A DNA stretch of 37,851 bases from Methanosarcinaceae archaeon (lineage in GTDB: Archaea > Halobacteriota > Methanosarcinia > Methanosarcinales > Methanosarcinaceae), in NCBI GenBank assembly GCA_016932675.1, contig JAFGCK010000084.1, forward strand, positions 1-37,851, in the 5' to 3' direction. How positions within the stretch are numbered: position 1 is the first letter of the stretch; every line of letters begins with the position of its first letter. Shown here piece after piece: positions 15,771 to 23,090 of the stretch. Both the position numbers and the translations under genes were made by a program. The notes beneath the pieces were generated by a model. That model was given only the letters and a program-made list of their open reading frames with translations, made no database searches and was not told where the DNA came from.

Positions 15771-16358
15771 ATGCAGCGTGATGATATTATTGAAAAGGTA
15801 AGTTCCTGCATAAGAAATATGCAGGGAGTGGGTGATGTCCTTATTCTTACCAATGAGGACCGTGATATAATCAGGGAGCTTGAAAAGAAGGCAGATGAGA
15901 TGACCCTCATGGGTCTTGGGAAGGGCGACAACAAAGGTGTCAAGCAGGTCCTGAAAAATGATGTCATATTCGCCTTCACCACCAATATGGATTTCAAGTG
16001 GCCTTCGGGGCCGAATGTGATCCTCATGCATGAAGGCTGCGTGGTCGGCGAGGATGTAGATGATGAGTCCAGGCTCGAAGAACTCAAAAGCTGCAAGACC
16101 AACCTTGTAATGGGCAACATTGTGATCTATGATATAAGTGTCCTCAAACGCATGGATGCCAAAAATAATCCCCTTATTGTAGTTCTTCCGCCAAAGCCGT
16201 GTTCGGAGGTTGAAGAACTTTCGGATGTCTGCAACGTAACACTGGCTTCCCCATCCCCTCCCAGTGATGAATATATAAAGGAAAAGATGGGACTTCAGAA
16301 CATACACGGCACAGGTACCTTCCTGCTTGGATTTGACTTCGAGTGCAGCTGCAACTAG
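15771..16358 (+). CDS. Unknown cysteine-containing protein
   Basis: I do not recognise this 195-residue soluble protein. It has no signal peptide or membrane segment. Strand-like hydrophobic stretches (DVLILTN, DVIFAFTT, NVILMHEGCVVG, NLVMGNIVIYD, PLIVVLPPKPC) alternate with helices, suggesting a Rossmann-like alpha/beta fold. It contains eight cysteines, including a C-terminal ECSCN. ATG 15771 follows AGGGTTGATC, a fair ribosome binding site; a TTG six bases earlier is in frame but worse. It stands alone, downstream of the first RPA operon and followed by a hairpin. Confidence 0.85.
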   Translation: MQRDDIIEKVSSCIRNMQGVGDVLILTNEDRDIIRELEKKADEMTLMGLGKGDNKGVKQVLKNDVIFAFTTNMDFKWPSGPNVILMHEGCVVGEDVDDESRLEELKSCKTNLVMGNIVIYDISVLKRMDAKNNPLIVVLPPKPCSEVEELSDVCNVTLASPSPPSDEYIKEKMGLQNIHGTGTFLLGFDFECSCN

Positions 16359-16382
16359 GTTTTTATCTTTCAGTTTCAGCCG

Positions 16383-16399
16383 GCCGGGGTTTCCCCGGC
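16383..16399 (+). terminator. Hairpin after the unknown gene
   Basis: GCCGGGG-TTT-CCCCGGC is a perfect 7-bp stem 24 bases after the stop. A short TTTTTAT run lies before rather than after the hairpin. It probably marks the transcript 3' end. Confidence 0.5.
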
Positions 16400-16440
16400 T
16401 TCGTATGCCCGCACGATGATTATGAATTCCCGTATTGTTC

Positions 16441-16660
16441 AGGGCATGGATTCTGGGATTAACACGGATTACAGGAATTCCGGCCCGGGAATTATCACAA
16501 AAATTAAAATCCATGTAAACCGGTGTTGATCAGTGTCTGAGATATTTATGCAAATATTTTCCCTGAGACACAGATCGATGTGGCAGAACACGATTATAAA
16601 TATGATGAAAAGATCCCTGGTCAGAAGAGGATTTTCAGTAGCTGATCAGATGACCCCTTC
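16441..16660. repeat. Palindromic intergenic repeat, copy B
   Basis: The region between the unknown gene and the aldolase gene (359 bases) has no coding potential and holds a copy of the repeat. The left arm is GGGATTAACACGGATTACAGG, the right arm AATCCATGTAAACCGGTGTTGATCAGTGTCTG, then GAGACACAGATCGATGTGG and a tail with TTCAGTAGCTGATCAGATGACCCC. That tail matches the end of copy D near 22190-22216, so the mobile or recurring unit extends about 100 bases past the hairpin. Confidence 0.65.
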
Positions 16661-16717
16661 CAGAATAACGATCCTGGCTGTATAAAGTGAAAAAAGGATA
16701 CGGCCGTATTCTCCCGA

Positions 16718-17641
16718 TCATTTCCCCTCGTATATCCTCACCGCTTCTTCAACTGAAGCGTCCTCAATGGTAATGGCGTAGATGGCGTTACACATCCTGA
16801 CAGCCTCTTCCAGAGGTTTCTGGTGGATGTTCCTTCCGGTTGCATTACCCTGGGCACCACTTATATGTATCTGGTTATGCAGCTTCTTCAGGAATGATCC
16901 ATACTCGTCACTGGAACCTCCGGCGCAGACGACCTTTGTCCTTCCTGCAGCTAATACTGCCTCCTTGAATACCTCTTCGGAGCTTTCACCCTCTTTCTTT
17001 GGGTAGTTCACCTTCACAAAGTCGGCGTTAAGGGTTGCACCAACACCTGTTGCTCCTGCTATGAGGTGCGGGTCCTTCTCATCTGCTACCGCAGCACCCC
17101 GGGGGTATATCCATAGTACGGCTATCAGTCCGTGTTTGTGTGCATTGTAGATCAGCTGCGCCGCCTGGTTAAGCATGTCGGCTTCGAACTCGCTTCCAAG
17201 GTAGATCGTGTAACCTATTCCCAGTATCTTGAGCCCGCTGTTCTCTCTGAACTCAGCCACCTGGCCGACGTCATACAGCTGGTTACTGAATGGGTCCATC
17301 TGCTTCGTCTTCACAAGGTTTGATTTCGAATTCATCTTCACAAGATATGGTACATCAGGATAGTCCATGCCATACCTTGCGATAAGCCCAAGCTGGGTGG
17401 CAAAGACTCCGATCTTCCCTCTGGAGGCTATATTGAAGAGGTGTTGCGGGTCATTATCATCAGCTGGTATCTCTTCCCCGAAAAAGTCGTCATTCAGGTG
17501 CTCGACTTTCTGGTCACCTGCGAAAAGCATCATTCTCCCTGTTCCCTTTGTGATCTCCATATAATTGTGAAGGTATGTTTCACGAGCTGCCGGGGGAACA
17601 TCTAAAGGTATTACTATATCTTCTTCCCTGATCAAGACCAT
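16718..17641 (-). CDS. Class I fructose-bisphosphate aldolase, archaeal DhnA type
   Basis: A 307-residue aldolase of the DhnA/FbaB class (COG1830), which joins or cleaves C-C bonds through a Schiff base. LFAGDQKVEHLN at 39-50, the strand VLWIYPRGAA and ADFVKVNYPKK with the predicted Schiff-base lysine K210 are the landmarks, followed by VVCAGG for phosphate binding. The likely reaction is fructose-1,6-bisphosphate synthesis in gluconeogenesis; the related ADH synthase of aromatic amino acid synthesis is an alternative. I chose ATG 17641, preceded by GAGTGATAC. A TATA element at 17674-17680 predicts transcription starting near 17652, downstream of the other ATG at 17665. With glpX at 32923 it could serve gluconeogenesis. 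Confidence 0.82.
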   Translation of the reverse strand: MVLIREEDIVIPLDVPPAARETYLHNYMEITKGTGRMMLFAGDQKVEHLNDDFFGEEIPADDNDPQHLFNIASRGKIGVFATQLGLIARYGMDYPDVPYLVKMNSKSNLVKTKQMDPFSNQLYDVGQVAEFRENSGLKILGIGYTIYLGSEFEADMLNQAAQLIYNAHKHGLIAVLWIYPRGAAVADEKDPHLIAGATGVGATLNADFVKVNYPKKEGESSEEVFKEAVLAAGRTKVVCAGGSSDEYGSFLKKLHNQIHISGAQGNATGRNIHQKPLEEAVRMCNAIYAITIEDASVEEAVRIYEGK

Positions 17642-17673
17642 TGTATCACTCAAACCTAAAAACATCTATGACG

Positions 17674-17680
17674 ATATATT
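17674..17680 (-). promoter_or_regulatory. TATA box of the aldolase gene
   Basis: AATATAT on the minus strand lies about 35 bases before ATG 17641 and only about 10 before ATG 17665, so it supports the shorter protein. The rest of the 343-base gap to the antiporter has an imperfect inverted repeat (CGTTATTG 17684-17691 with CAATAATCG 17701-17709). It also has a second TATA-like TTTATATAG at 17811-17819 facing the antiporter. Confidence 0.45.
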
Positions 17681-17984
17681 GATCGTTATTGCTTAAGTAT
17701 CAATAATCGTTTTTTCTATTTTAAATATTGTGCGTGAAGCTCAGAAGAATGGGCTGTGCTGACCCGATAGCTGAGAATGCTTATGCGCCGGTGATAATGT
17801 TTTATATAGTAACTTACATTTGTATAGACGGGATCACATAACCCGAACTACGTTATGGATATATGATGGCTTTTGCCTGCTTTGGATAAAAGGTAAAAAG
17901 GATATAGTGTATATTTTGCGGTTGGACAAGATACCGGGATCTTTTGAATAGGAACCATATTGCGCACACCGGTGGAGATTTGCT

Positions 17985-19820
17985 GTGAACTCTATATATT
18001 TTTTAGGATTGGTTGTTTTTGTGCTATCCATGGGCATCGTCGCCCAGTATCTCAGCAGTCGTTTCAATGTTCCGGTCATACTCTTTCTTTTACTTGAAGG
18101 TATACTGGCAGGACCAGAAGGCCTGTCTATCATAAATCCCATGCTGTTCGGGGACGGACTGACCGCAATAGTCTCCTTCTCTGTTGCGATCATTGTTTTT
18201 GATGGTGGTCTTCACATTGATTTCAAGAGTATTCGTACGATACAGAAAACGGCCCTGAAGCTCACAACAATAGGTGTCTTTGTAACTTTTGTGGGAGCAA
18301 CACTTGTAACCTATACTTTGCTTGATATGGATATAGAAATGGCAGCTCTTTTCGGGGCCCTTGTGGCTGCTACCGGCCCTACTGTGATAACACCGCTTGT
18401 CAGGCAGATCCATGTGAGCCACAAGATAAGCAAGATACTTGAGATAGAAGGTGTTCTCAATGACGCTGCCAGTGTTATAATCGCTGCAGTCATGTTCGAA
18501 TGGATCGTGTCCCAGCTATCCGGCCTTGAGGCAGTTGTATTCATATTTCAGAGGCTGCTGATCGGGCTGGCGATAGGAGGCGTCAGCGGAGAAGTTCTCA
18601 AGCGTGCTCTTTCCAGCGGTTCGTTTGTAACCGACCAGACAGCAAGGCTTGTAACCCTTACTCTTGTCCTGGCTGCTTATGTTACGTCTGAATTGCTGGG
18701 AAGTGAATCAGGAATTCTTGCTGTGGCAGTTTTCGGAATGCTGACCGGTACTTCGAACATCCCACACAAACAGACCCTCAAGGAGTTCAAGTCCGACCTT
18801 GTCCTGGTAATGCTTACCGTGATATTCATACTACTTGCCGCTATGCTGCACTTCAGGGATATACTGAACCTTGGATTAAACGGCATCTTCGTTGTACTGC
18901 TACTTATGGTTCTGGTACGGCCTGCGGCGGTTCTCATCTCCACCATCAACTCCCGCCTTAAGATCAAAGAAAAGGTCTTCATATCTTTCATAGGCCCGAG
19001 GGGAGTTGTTCCTGCATCCATTGCAACTTATTTTGCTTTGAGGCTGGATGCCCTGGACATAGGCGATGGAGAGGTTCTGGTAGGTCTGGTCTTCTTGACG
19101 GTAATAATCACAGTGATCATGACAGGAACACTGGCCAGGCATGTGGCCAGTGTACTAGGAGTCATACCCATGGAAATTCTAATAATAGGTGGAGGAGAGG
19201 TCGGAAGGATTCTGGCCGAGAGATTCGAGAAGCGGGGCGAGAATGTTGTTGTCGTCGATAATTCCGAAGAGATGTGCAGCCGCCTGCTCAAACAGGGCAT
19301 AAGGGCTGTGCATGGCGATGCAGAAGATATAAACGTCCTCAAGGCTGCAGGTATTGAAACGGCAAAATATGTCGTTGCGACGAGCGACCAGGATAATACC
19401 AACCTGCTGGTATCACAGATAGCCAAGAGCAAGTTCGGCCTTAAGGAAGAACAGATAGTTGCCAGGGTCAATAGTATGGAAAACCTCCATGCTTTCTGGG
19501 ATCTGGGCATACGTTCCATGAGCCCCCAGATGACCACGGCCCTGGTGCTGGATAACATGGTAGGCAAGAGCTCTATGTTCTCGCTATGCGAGGTCGGTGA
19601 TGAAGGTGAGATACTTGAGGTCAGGGTCACAAACCCAAAGGTTGTCGGCAAGGCCATCAGGAATATCTCTCTACCTGAGAACAGTCTCCTCCTGATGATA
19701 CGCAGGGGAGACAGGTCGCACATAGCAAACGGGAACTTCGTGCTGGAATACGATGATCTTGTGACCGTGATCGGAGAGGATGATGCGGCAAAGGAGGTTG
19801 CTGATATCCTGCACCGTTAA
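17985..19820 (+). CDS. CPA1-type cation/proton antiporter with TrkA domains
   Basis: A 611-residue membrane protein. Residues 1-390 form about twelve or thirteen helices of a NhaP-like sodium/proton antiporter; the transport-site pair N159-D160 in EGVLNDAAS marks the CPA1 electroneutral class. Residues 397-520 are a TrkA-N (RCK) domain beginning EILIIGGGEVGR, followed by a TrkA-C domain (about 525-611). RCK domains bind NAD(H) or nucleotides, and TrkA-C/RCK_C domains are known c-di-AMP receptors in bacteria, so a link with the window's dacZ is possible. GTG 17985 follows GGTGGAGA (17971-17978). It is monocistronic with a leader of about 145 bases if the TATA at 17811 is used. Confidence 0.88.
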   Translation: MNSIYFLGLVVFVLSMGIVAQYLSSRFNVPVILFLLLEGILAGPEGLSIINPMLFGDGLTAIVSFSVAIIVFDGGLHIDFKSIRTIQKTALKLTTIGVFVTFVGATLVTYTLLDMDIEMAALFGALVAATGPTVITPLVRQIHVSHKISKILEIEGVLNDAASVIIAAVMFEWIVSQLSGLEAVVFIFQRLLIGLAIGGVSGEVLKRALSSGSFVTDQTARLVTLTLVLAAYVTSELLGSESGILAVAVFGMLTGTSNIPHKQTLKEFKSDLVLVMLTVIFILLAAMLHFRDILNLGLNGIFVVLLLMVLVRPAAVLISTINSRLKIKEKVFISFIGPRGVVPASIATYFALRLDALDIGDGEVLVGLVFLTVIITVIMTGTLARHVASVLGVIPMEILIIGGGEVGRILAERFEKRGENVVVVDNSEEMCSRLLKQGIRAVHGDAEDINVLKAAGIETAKYVVATSDQDNTNLLVSQIAKSKFGLKEEQIVARVNSMENLHAFWDLGIRSMSPQMTTALVLDNMVGKSSMFSLCEVGDEGEILEVRVTNPKVVGKAIRNISLPENSLLLMIRRGDRSHIANGNFVLEYDDLVTVIGEDDAAKEVADILHR

Positions 19821-19976
19821 TGGAGTTCTGAAGGGGATCATACTTTCTGAGAATGCTTTTTTCATTATCTCCCTTAATACTTTCACCATGCTTACTATCC
19901 ACATATATACCAGTACTACATACAGTGTATCTGCCTCTCCAAAAAGAAGAACAAACAAGAGGCCCGAGGTTAGAAT

Positions 19977-21242
19977 ATGAAAGAGATTTCACAAGATATC
20001 AACGCAAGGTTCCTGGAACTGGGTGTCGAGATCCCTGTCGGGGACATCGAAGAAAGACTGGACAAGATGGTCAATAAGTTCAAGGTGCCGAAAGAGGAAG
20101 CAAGAAGAAGTGTTATCAACTACTTTTTGAAAGAATACAACATCCCCAGAGACGAGTTCTATCCTAGCAGATCGGAAGGTCTGAAACAGATCTCCGAACT
20201 AAGCACTGATGGTGAGTGGGTAAACTTGAAGGCCAAAGTAGTACAGCTATGGGAGAACACTCATGAATCCATATCTCAGGTTGGTCTCATTGGTGATGAG
20301 ACAGGTATCATCAAATTCACAAAGTGGGAGAATGCAGAACTCCCTGATATCGAAGACGGGCAGGTCTATCTTTTCAGGAATGTGATCGTCAAAGAGTGGA
20401 GTGGTAAATTCCAGGTAAATCTCAATAAGAGCAGTTCAATTGAAAGGCTTGCTGAGGATCTGGATACCGGTGCATCAGCTGGCAAATTCGCAAGTGCAAT
20501 GGGGGAGTCTGAATCTCCCCGGAAGAAGGTATCTGAACTGAATGCTGATGGTCAGTGGGTCAGTGTAAAGGCCAAAGTGGTACAGTTATGGGAGAATTCC
20601 CATGAATCCATATCTCAGGTAGGCCTGATCGGTGATGAGACCGGCACTATCAAATTCACAAAATGGGCAAGTGCTGAGCTCCCTGACATTGAAGAAGGGA
20701 AAAGTTACCTTTTCAGGAACGTTGTTACCAATGAGTGGAACGGTAAGTTCCAGGTAGATCTCAATAAGAGCAGTTCCATTGAGAGCATTGATGAGGATAT
20801 GGAAGTCGGAACATCGACAACTACATTCACCGGTGCCATGGTGGATATCCAGTCTGGTTCCGGACTGATAAAAAGATGTCCGGAGTGTAACAGGGCCCTT
20901 ACAAAGGGTGCCTGCATGGAGCATGGTAAGGTCGACGGTATCTATGACCTGAGGATCAAGGCTGTAATGGATGACGGTATCACCACCCAGGATGCTATTA
21001 TAAAAAGAGATGTAGCCGAACAAATAACAGGCCTGACCCTCGAGAACGCGATCGCCCTCGCGGCAGATGCCCTTGATCAGGGAGTTGTACTTGAGCAGAT
21101 GAAAAAAGTCCTCGTTGGCAAATACTACACGATCAGCGGTACCAGGCTGGATAGGTACCTGCTGGTTGATTCCATAGATGAACTGGAGTTTTTGGACCAG
21201 AAGGAACTGGATGAACTTATCAATGCTGCAGAGGCGGTATAA
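19977..21242 (+). CDS. RPA-like single-stranded DNA-binding protein with duplicated OB fold
   Basis: A 421-residue RPA paralogue of the gene at 13467. The N-terminal helical part (1-66) shares the PKEEARRSVINYFL motif. It is followed by two OB folds about three-quarters identical to each other (residues 70-158 and 183-271). A zinc finger C301-x2-C304-x8-C313-x2-H316 follows, with a C-terminal OB-like region. The layout is that of Methanosarcina RPA2/RPA3. No gap separates it from the COG3390 gene (TAA then ATG). ATG 19977 is the family-consistent start. It provides the second RPA operon in the window. Confidence 0.92.
   Translation: MKEISQDINARFLELGVEIPVGDIEERLDKMVNKFKVPKEEARRSVINYFLKEYNIPRDEFYPSRSEGLKQISELSTDGEWVNLKAKVVQLWENTHESISQVGLIGDETGIIKFTKWENAELPDIEDGQVYLFRNVIVKEWSGKFQVNLNKSSSIERLAEDLDTGASAGKFASAMGESESPRKKVSELNADGQWVSVKAKVVQLWENSHESISQVGLIGDETGTIKFTKWASAELPDIEEGKSYLFRNVVTNEWNGKFQVDLNKSSSIESIDEDMEVGTSTTTFTGAMVDIQSGSGLIKRCPECNRALTKGACMEHGKVDGIYDLRIKAVMDDGITTQDAIIKRDVAEQITGLTLENAIALAADALDQGVVLEQMKKVLVGKYYTISGTRLDRYLLVDSIDELEFLDQKELDELINAAEAV
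20184..20450 (+). repeat. OB-fold tandem duplication, first unit
   Basis: First of two 267-base units inside the RPA gene. It encodes KQISELSTDGEWVNLKAKV through NKSSSIERL. Alignment with the second unit (20523-20789) gives 68 of 89 identical residues with no gaps, so the duplication is recent or kept similar by gene conversion. Confidence 0.85.
20523..20789 (+). repeat. OB-fold tandem duplication, second unit
   Basis: Second 267-base unit, encoding KKVSELNADGQWVSVKAKV through NKSSSIESI, separated from the first by a 72-base acidic/serine linker. Longest shared protein block: HESISQVGLIGDETG. Confidence 0.85.
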
Positions 21243-21809
21243 ATGGCAGGTTATACAAGGGAAGTTGCACGACGGGTCTTTGCCCAGGAGTTCCGGGAGT
21301 CCGATCTGACCTATAAGGACGGCGATGACCAGTATGCACCTCACTATCTCCTGACACCCACAGGTGCCAGGGTGAACCGTATGTTCATCGTCGGTACGCT
21401 GGTGGAAAAAGAGGATATTGGAAGTGATTCCGAGTACTGGCGTGGCAGGGTCATAGATCCCACCGGTTCCTTCATGATATATGCAGGCCAGTATCAACCT
21501 GAAGCTGCACAGGTCCTTGCAGAGTGTGAAACCCCTGCCTTTGTTTCAATTGTGGGAAAACCAAGCACCTATACCACCGGTGAGGGAGACGTACTTACCT
21601 CAGTACGTCCGGAGTCCATCTTTGTGGTTGACGGTCAGACGAGGGACCTATGGGTGGCAGACACTGCAAAGAGGACTCTGGAACGTCTCAAGAAGTTTGA
21701 TAATGGCTCTAACGACACAGCAAAGGCAAGAGAGCACTATGATCCAGATCCGAAGCGTTATTACTCGATGGTCTCGCAGGCTCTCAGGTCTCTGAAAGAG
21801 ACTTTTTGA
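21243..21809 (+). CDS. RPA-associated protein, COG3390 family, short form
   Basis: A 188-residue paralogue of the protein at 14774. Shared blocks are APHYLLTPTGARVNRMFIVG, DPTGSFMIYAGQYQPEA and SVRPESIFVVD. It stops after the OB-like core and a short helical tail, lacking the C-terminal winged helix of the longer form. It begins immediately after the RPA stop, so the pair is translationally linked. In other archaea such proteins bind RPA and modulate its assembly on single-stranded DNA; that role is inferred here. Confidence 0.88.
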   Translation: MAGYTREVARRVFAQEFRESDLTYKDGDDQYAPHYLLTPTGARVNRMFIVGTLVEKEDIGSDSEYWRGRVIDPTGSFMIYAGQYQPEAAQVLAECETPAFVSIVGKPSTYTTGEGDVLTSVRPESIFVVDGQTRDLWVADTAKRTLERLKKFDNGSNDTAKAREHYDPDPKRYYSMVSQALRSLKETF

Positions 21810-21865
21810 TAGCATTTAAGTTATTTTTGGTGCATGTATTTGCACCTTCCTTTCTTCCCGATCCT

Positions 21866-22010
21866 TTTTCAAGACACGGGTCTACACAAATAAACACGGA
21901 CCCATGGTAATACCTAAAGCTAAAACCGGCAAAAAAATGAAATCCGTGTTAATCCCGCGTTAATCCGTGTCTGGAATATCTATGGGATTGATTTATGTAA
22001 GACACGGATC
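21866..22010. repeat. Palindromic intergenic repeat, copy C
   Basis: Within the 477-base non-coding gap after the second RPA operon. Left arm: CAAGACACGGGTCTACACA. Spacer: GCTAAAACCGGCAAAAAAAT. Right arm: AATCCGTGTTAATCCCGCG-TTAATCCGTGTCTGG. It ends GGATTGATTTATGT. The arms are imperfect inverted complements. Copy D follows head-to-tail. Confidence 0.7.
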
Positions 22011-22216
22011 TACACCGATTAACGTAGATGCCAGTAATACTAGAAACTAAAATCGGAAAATTGCAAAATCTGTGTTAATCCTGTGTTGATCAGTGACTGG
22101 AATATTCCTGGATTGATTTCCCCAAAACACAGATCAATGCGGACCCGTATCGATTCCAAGTATGATCTAATAATGTCTAATTAGAAAAGGAATTTTAGTG
22201 GCTGATCTGATATCCC
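22011..22216. repeat. Palindromic intergenic repeat, copy D
   Basis: Tandem with copy C. Left arm GACACGGATCTACACC-GATTAACG, spacer AACTAAAATCGGAAAATTGC, right arm AATCTGTGTTAATCCTGTG-TTGATCAGTGACTGG, then ACACAGATCAATGCGGACC and the tail TTTTAGTGGCTGATCTGATATCCCC shared with copy B. No gene is visible in 21810-22286 apart from these repeats. Confidence 0.7.
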
Positions 22217-22286
22217 CCGTATTATGCAAACAATGACCAAAAGGGTCATAAGGCTCTGCATCATTTATATTTTTGAAGGTGATCCT

Positions 22287-22520
22287 ATGAAAACTTATCT
22301 GCTACTCTGGTATAGTAGTGATGGTGCCACGCCTTCAGAAGTAAACAGGAGTCTTATGTCTCTGGGTTTCAGGGTGATGCAGGGTACCTATGACTATGTA
22401 TACGACTGGGGTGACAATGTAGAGCTGGATGAGATCGTCCGTTTCAGTGACAAGGTCCAGATGACCCTGAAAGGTACGGGAGTAATGTTCAAAACAGAAA
22501 CTGTAAATGGCAATGAATAA
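22287..22520 (+). CDS. Unknown small protein, 77 residues
   Basis: I do not recognise this small soluble protein. It begins MKTYLLLWYSSDGATPSEV and has an alternating strand and helix pattern (beta: MKTYLLLWYS; helix: PSEVNRSLMSLGF; beta: QGTYDYVYDWG; helix: LDEIVRFSDKVQMTLKG; beta: GVMFKTETV), suggesting a ferredoxin-like fold. An excellent ribosome binding site, AAGGTGATCCT, sits just before ATG 22287; the in-frame ATG at 22224 lies upstream without one. It is convergent with the phosphoesterase gene, 15 bases away. Confidence 0.8.
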   Translation: MKTYLLLWYSSDGATPSEVNRSLMSLGFRVMQGTYDYVYDWGDNVELDEIVRFSDKVQMTLKGTGVMFKTETVNGNE

Positions 22521-22535
22521 TGGTGTTTTTCCCCT

Positions 22536-23069
22536 TTATCTCCCACCAAGTTTCCTGGAAAAATCAATATAGCTACATGATTGTCCGGTGATCCCGATAA
22601 GTTCCGTGCTCATAGAACCGTTATCTATCACAAGTTCCACTGCACAGGGATCGGACATTCGGGGTTTGGTTGGTGATCCGGGACATATCAGAAGTACATC
22701 ATTCTTTTCTATAATTGGCCTGTGCAGGTGGCCAAAAACAAGTACGTTCACTCCCATTTCAAGCGCCTTGTACTTAATGGGTGTTGTATCGATAACAGAG
22801 AGGGCACCTTGGTGCACTATTCCAATCCTGACTCCCTCTACATCAAAGATAAGTTCTTCCGGAAGTAACTCTTTCAAAGCATCCTCATCGCTATTCCCGT
22901 GTACAGCTCTTAGCTTGCCTGTAGCCTCAAGGGCCTTATAAAAGCCCATGGAAATGAAATCTCCTGCATGCACTATTACGTCATAGTCCTCAATGACATC
23001 AGACAGGTATCGGGGAATTTCACTTCCTTCGATGTGTGTATCGGAAATAAGGATGCATTTTACGGTGAT
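22536..23069 (-). CDS. YfcE/MJ0936-family metallophosphoesterase, no canonical start codon
   Basis: A calcineurin-like phosphodiesterase of about 177 residues. Dimetal-site motifs are complete: SDTH, HAGD, GNSDE, VHQG and GHLH, followed by the family signature GSPTKPR. Similar proteins hydrolyse phosphodiesters or cyclic nucleotides. In frame, no ATG, GTG or TTG precedes SDTH: the first is a GTG at 22973, inside HAGD, which would remove the first metal ligands. The frame runs open up to the TAG stop (23091-23093) of the upstream regulator. I placed the start at ATC 23069 because GAGGGATC lies just upstream and the length then matches the family. Read-through of the UAG is the alternative. Confidence 0.8.
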   Translation of the reverse strand: MTVKCILISDTHIEGSEIPRYLSDVIEDYDVIVHAGDFISMGFYKALEATGKLRAVHGNSDEDALKELLPEELIFDVEGVRIGIVHQGALSVIDTTPIKYKALEMGVNVLVFGHLHRPIIEKNDVLLICPGSPTKPRMSDPCAVELVIDNGSMSTELIGITGQSCSYIDFSRKLGGR

Positions 23070-23090
23070 CTTGATCCCTCTGCTGATGTC

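Noticed and set aside
15639-16514. 291-codon open frame on the minus strand
   Set aside because: Antisense to the gene at 15771, which has a ribosome binding site and an isolated, terminated unit; the reverse product looks non-natural (His/Tyr-rich) and runs into the repeat.
17684-17720. Inverted repeat followed by T6 near the aldolase promoter, as a terminator
   Set aside because: No plus-strand gene ends upstream of it; it more likely belongs to the promoter region of the minus-strand aldolase gene, and the stem has a one-base mismatch.
20586-21497. 303-codon open frame on the minus strand
   Set aside because: Antisense to the second RPA operon; cysteine- and histidine-rich shadow of the coding strand.
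21810-22216. Possible CRISPR array because of recurring short blocks
   Set aside because: Units are palindromic, diverged and about 145-200 bases long with no regular spacers; they match dispersed copies elsewhere in the window.
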